A stretch of 34,625 nt of DNA, from NCBI GenBank assembly GCA_944386205.1, contig CALXAE010000006.1, positions 1-34,625 on the forward strand, written 5' to 3'. Position numbers and translations under genes: made by a program. Position 1 is the stretch's first letter. Every line of letters begins with the position of its first letter. The notes below the pieces were generated by a model. It was given only the letters and a program-made list of their open reading frames with translations, was not told the origin of the DNA and made no database searches. Below are positions 32,839-34,625 of the stretch, piece by piece. Origin of the DNA: an uncultured Clostridia bacterium. GTDB taxonomy: Bacteria; Bacillota; Clostridia; TANB77; CAG-508.

Positions 32839-32863
32839 GCTAATATTCTATTTTATTTGTTTT

Positions 32864-33106
32864 TTATACTATTAAATTCAAATCTTGCCCATTGTCTAGC
32901 TTGATTTCTAATTCTTTTTTATCTTCATCAAATAAAATTTTATACTGTGAAGCTATATCTATTTTTATATGATTACACAAGTCAAATAGATATAAAATTC
33001 CCTCTTTATCATTGTAATAGCAATTTGATTTAATAATAAAAATGCAACCATTTATTATTCCTTTGACATTCAACCAAAAGAGGCACCAGATTAGGTCATT
33101 TTTCAC
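32864..33106 (-). CDS. Hypothetical protein, possibly a gene fragment
   Basis: An 80-residue open frame with a GTG start (33106) and no good ribosome site. The C-terminal 60 residues look like real protein: GIINGCIFIIKSNCYYNDKE, then ILYLFDLCNHIKIDIASQYK, then ELEIKLDNGQDLNLIV, with alternating hydrophobic positions suggesting beta strands. The N-terminal residues MKNDLIWCLFWL are read from within the hairpin at 33081-33120, which has its T-tract on the plus strand. So either the start lies further in, or this is the tail of a gene whose beginning was lost. No family recognised. Confidence 0.4.
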   Translation of the reverse strand: MKNDLIWCLFWLNVKGIINGCIFIIKSNCYYNDKEGILYLFDLCNHIKIDIASQYKILFDEDKKELEIKLDNGQDLNLIV

Positions 33107-33126
33107 CTTAAATCTGATGCCTTTTT
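33081..33126 (+). terminator. Strong plus-strand terminator-like hairpin without an obvious gene
   Basis: The left arm GGCACCAGATTAGGT (33081-33095) pairs, with one bulge, with ACCTTAAATCTGATGCC, and TTTTTATCTT follows. No plus-strand gene lies just upstream, so the transcript it ends is unknown. Confidence 0.65.
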
Positions 33127-33360
33127 ATCTTAGAAAAAACGAATACCAACTACTATAATCGTTGATATTCTAAGAATTGGCTCCTTTGCGAGAGACGTTT
33201 TCGAAAAATCTATCACAAAAAAGTTACTTATTTCCGTTTCAAATGTAGTTATAGCAATACATTGTAAGGATTGTATGTACAAGTTAGCAATTTTTTGCTA
33301 CAACTGTTGTTTATAATTTAACATAATCTTTTAGGTTTGGCAATACTTTTTTTCGCTTTA
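33127..33360. other. Gene-free interval
   Basis: About 230 bp with small inverted repeats (for example GTTAGCAATTTTTTGCTAC near 33284-33302). No coding frame, RNA family or att site could be supported. Confidence 0.5.
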
Positions 33361-33969
33361 TTATAAATTATTTTTTATTTCTGGAAATAAATCATATAAA
33401 TTATAACCTAATAAGTCGTCAAAATATGCTTTCAATTTATATGTTTCTTTTACATGATACTGAGTATTTGGATAAGCTCCTCTTCTAATCATAATATCAA
33501 TTAACCTTTTATCTATTGTAAATACTTTTCCACCTTGTGGACACATTAAATCACATAGGTTTATTAATTTTTCTTCTATTGTGTATTTATGCGTTTTTAC
33601 AAACTCTGCTATATAAGGTTTATCTTTTGGATTTGGAACTCCTCCAGCCGTGCAAATAATGTCATTATTCAAATATGAATGTGTTATACATATATTACAA
33701 TATTCTTCATCATACCCTTTATCTTTTAAATAGTTATATCCTTTTATCTCATGTCCATGAGATTCTCCGTTGTATTTGCCAATATCATGAACATATCCTA
33801 GTGTTATTGTTTTATCAATATCTACATTATACCCTTTTTTAGTTAAAGCTTCAGCAATTTTTCCTGCTGTATCTCCTACACAAATACAATGATCTATCCA
33901 TCTATCACTTTGTATTGTTCCTCTAAAATTTTCTAATATAGTTCTTGCTTCATTACTCGTTAACTTCAT
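33361..33969 (-). CDS. HD domain phosphohydrolase
   Basis: A 202-residue protein; ATG 33969 with AGGAGAAAG upstream, overlapping the stop of the nucleoside hydrolase gene by ATGA. HD-domain metal residues occur in order: His in RWIDHCICVGDTAGKIAEAL (near 27), HD in TLGYVHDIGKYNG (near 61), the following HGHEIKGYNYL and ITHSYLNND histidines, and Asp in INLCDLMCPQGG (near 139). It should cleave a phosphate ester, perhaps a nucleotide, as it is translation-coupled to a nucleoside hydrolase; the substrate is inferred from that pairing only. Confidence 0.88.
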   Translation of the reverse strand: MKLTSNEARTILENFRGTIQSDRWIDHCICVGDTAGKIAEALTKKGYNVDIDKTITLGYVHDIGKYNGESHGHEIKGYNYLKDKGYDEEYCNICITHSYLNNDIICTAGGVPNPKDKPYIAEFVKTHKYTIEEKLINLCDLMCPQGGKVFTIDKRLIDIMIRRGAYPNTQYHVKETYKLKAYFDDLLGYNLYDLFPEIKNNL

Positions 33970-34625
33970 AATCTTTCTCCTAATTTCCTAAATAAATCTT
34001 TGTATATTTCATCAACATTCAAATAATTAACTACTGTTATCGTATGATTATTTTCAGTTAGTTCATAAGATGTATCATCATTGATATTTGGACAACTTAT
34101 TTCTTCTGTTTCAAACCATTCTTTGTTAATTATATAAGCTATAACACTAATATCCCAAATAACTCTTCTTTCTTGAATACCAAACACACCATCATTATAA
34201 AATCTTTGGTATAAGTAATCACATAATTCACTTTTTCCTTTTAAGAAATGCTCTAATTCATATATTGAAGTTCTTAAATTTGATGCTACATTTTTACAAG
34301 GTATAATTGTTAATTTTACTTTTGATTCAAAAACAGTTTTCACAGCTTGTACATCTTGCTTAAAATTAAATTCTTTATTATCTTTGTTTAAAAAGCTGTG
34401 TCCTCCAAGCCATATAACTTCAATCTTATCTACTATTTTAGGTTCTTTCTTTATAGCTAATGCTACATTTGTTATTGCTCCTATTGCTAAAATATAGGTT
34501 TTATCATTTTTATTTGCTATCTCTATAATTTTATTTACTGCATCATTTTTTTCATTATAGTCATTTACTATATAATCAGTTGAACCTTTAAATACTTTGT
34601 TAGTATAATCAAAATTTAACCAATT
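33966..34625 (-). CDS. Nucleoside hydrolase (IunH-like), partial
   Basis: The frame is open to the window edge, so the N-terminus with the DTDxGxDD calcium motif lies outside. A GTG at 34343 is internal and not the start. The visible part reads YILAIGAITNVALAIKKEPK and KIEVIWLGGHSFLN, matching the A-xGPLTNxAxA and xxMGG elements of inosine-uridine nucleoside hydrolases, then LTIIPCKNVASNL (the V-T/P-x-x-V-T region) and VIWDISVIAYIINKEWF (the C-terminal D-x-x-A motif, which supplies a metal Asp). These enzymes split ribonucleosides to base and ribose. It is coupled with an HD phosphohydrolase, suggesting nucleotide or nucleoside salvage. Confidence 0.85.
   Translation of the reverse strand, partial: NWLNFDYTNKVFKGSTDYIVNDYNEKNDAVNKIIEIANKNDKTYILAIGAITNVALAIKKEPKIVDKIEVIWLGGHSFLNKDNKEFNFKQDVQAVKTVFESKVKLTIIPCKNVASNLRTSIYELEHFLKGKSELCDYLYQRFYNDGVFGIQERRVIWDISVIAYIINKEWFETEEISCPNINDDTSYELTENNHTITVVNYLNVDEIYKDLFRKLGERL

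Noticed and set aside
34343..34343. GTG at 34343 as the start of the gene ending at 33966
   Set aside because: The same frame stays open to the window edge and encodes clear nucleoside hydrolase motifs upstream of this codon.
1..34625. DGR template region, reverse transcriptase, RAYT transposase or SipW gene in this window
   Set aside because: I looked for a second copy of the G+C-rich variable region and for the protein motifs of these families and found none; they must lie elsewhere if they exist.

Overview
The window is AT-rich, with mostly minus-strand housekeeping genes. It looks like a chromosomal segment of a spore-forming member of the Clostridia (Bacillota). The reasons are a PolC-type replicase, an H-type small acid-soluble spore protein, a T-box-controlled glycyl-tRNA synthetase, AGGAGG-type ribosome binding sites and very low G+C. 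No phage, plasmid, rRNA, CRISPR or transposase gene was seen.

Layout. 1-3139: 5' two thirds of polC (minus), cut by the window edge. 3412-5859: U32-family rRNA/tRNA hydroxylation-type protein (plus). 5919-8040: RNHCP zinc-ribbon protein and a TGS/uridine-kinase-like nucleoside kinase (minus). 8284-9507: sspH, a nonsense-interrupted ribbon-helix-helix gene and an XRE regulator. 9704-13580: ABC-F ATPase, glyS and its T-box leader (minus). 13675-14971: tRNA-Trp, a structured leader with a palindromic operator and a 43-residue zinc ribbon, then a frameshifted M23 peptidase gene. 15027-23231: a long co-directional minus-strand run of zinc-ribbon protein, efp, pepP, prepilin peptidase, YqeG-type phosphatase, metallophosphoesterase, tsaD, M50 protease and lysS. 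23510-31237: a cell-surface region with a pilin-like protein, a HEPN/MNT pair, tRNA-Gln(CUG), three TasA/camelysin-like secreted proteins, a divergent surface protein and a small membrane protein. 31335-34625: truncated-type biotin ligase, an unknown small gene, a candidate type I toxin-antitoxin locus, a hypothetical ORF, an HD phosphohydrolase and a partial nucleoside hydrolase.

Four structures stand out. (1) The pilin-like protein at 23510-25249 has a C-terminal stretch of about 125 bp at roughly 53% G+C in a very AT-rich gene, ending in a GVRPVVSL motif. It looks like the variable region of a diversity-generating retroelement whose reverse transcriptase and template lie elsewhere. (2) At 32490-32840 a 29-codon ORF and a convergent ~82-nt RNA share a 15-nt complementarity over the start codon and a 7-nt complementarity between their terminator loops. 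This is the architecture of pAD1 par/Fst-like type I toxin-antitoxin loci. (3) A perfect 20-bp inverted repeat at 29022-29220 encloses a consensus promoter between divergent surface genes and is a candidate invertible switch. (4) Eight palindromic elements with a GGGGACG-type core each sit directly at the 3' end of a gene, several supplying its stop codon. Two of the long copies differ by paired changes that keep both arms complementary.

The surface genes plausibly work together: the prepilin peptidase at 17447-18196 could mature the pilin-like variable protein, and the three TasA-like proteins form a matrix-protein operon. All functional assignments are by reading motifs; no database search was run.
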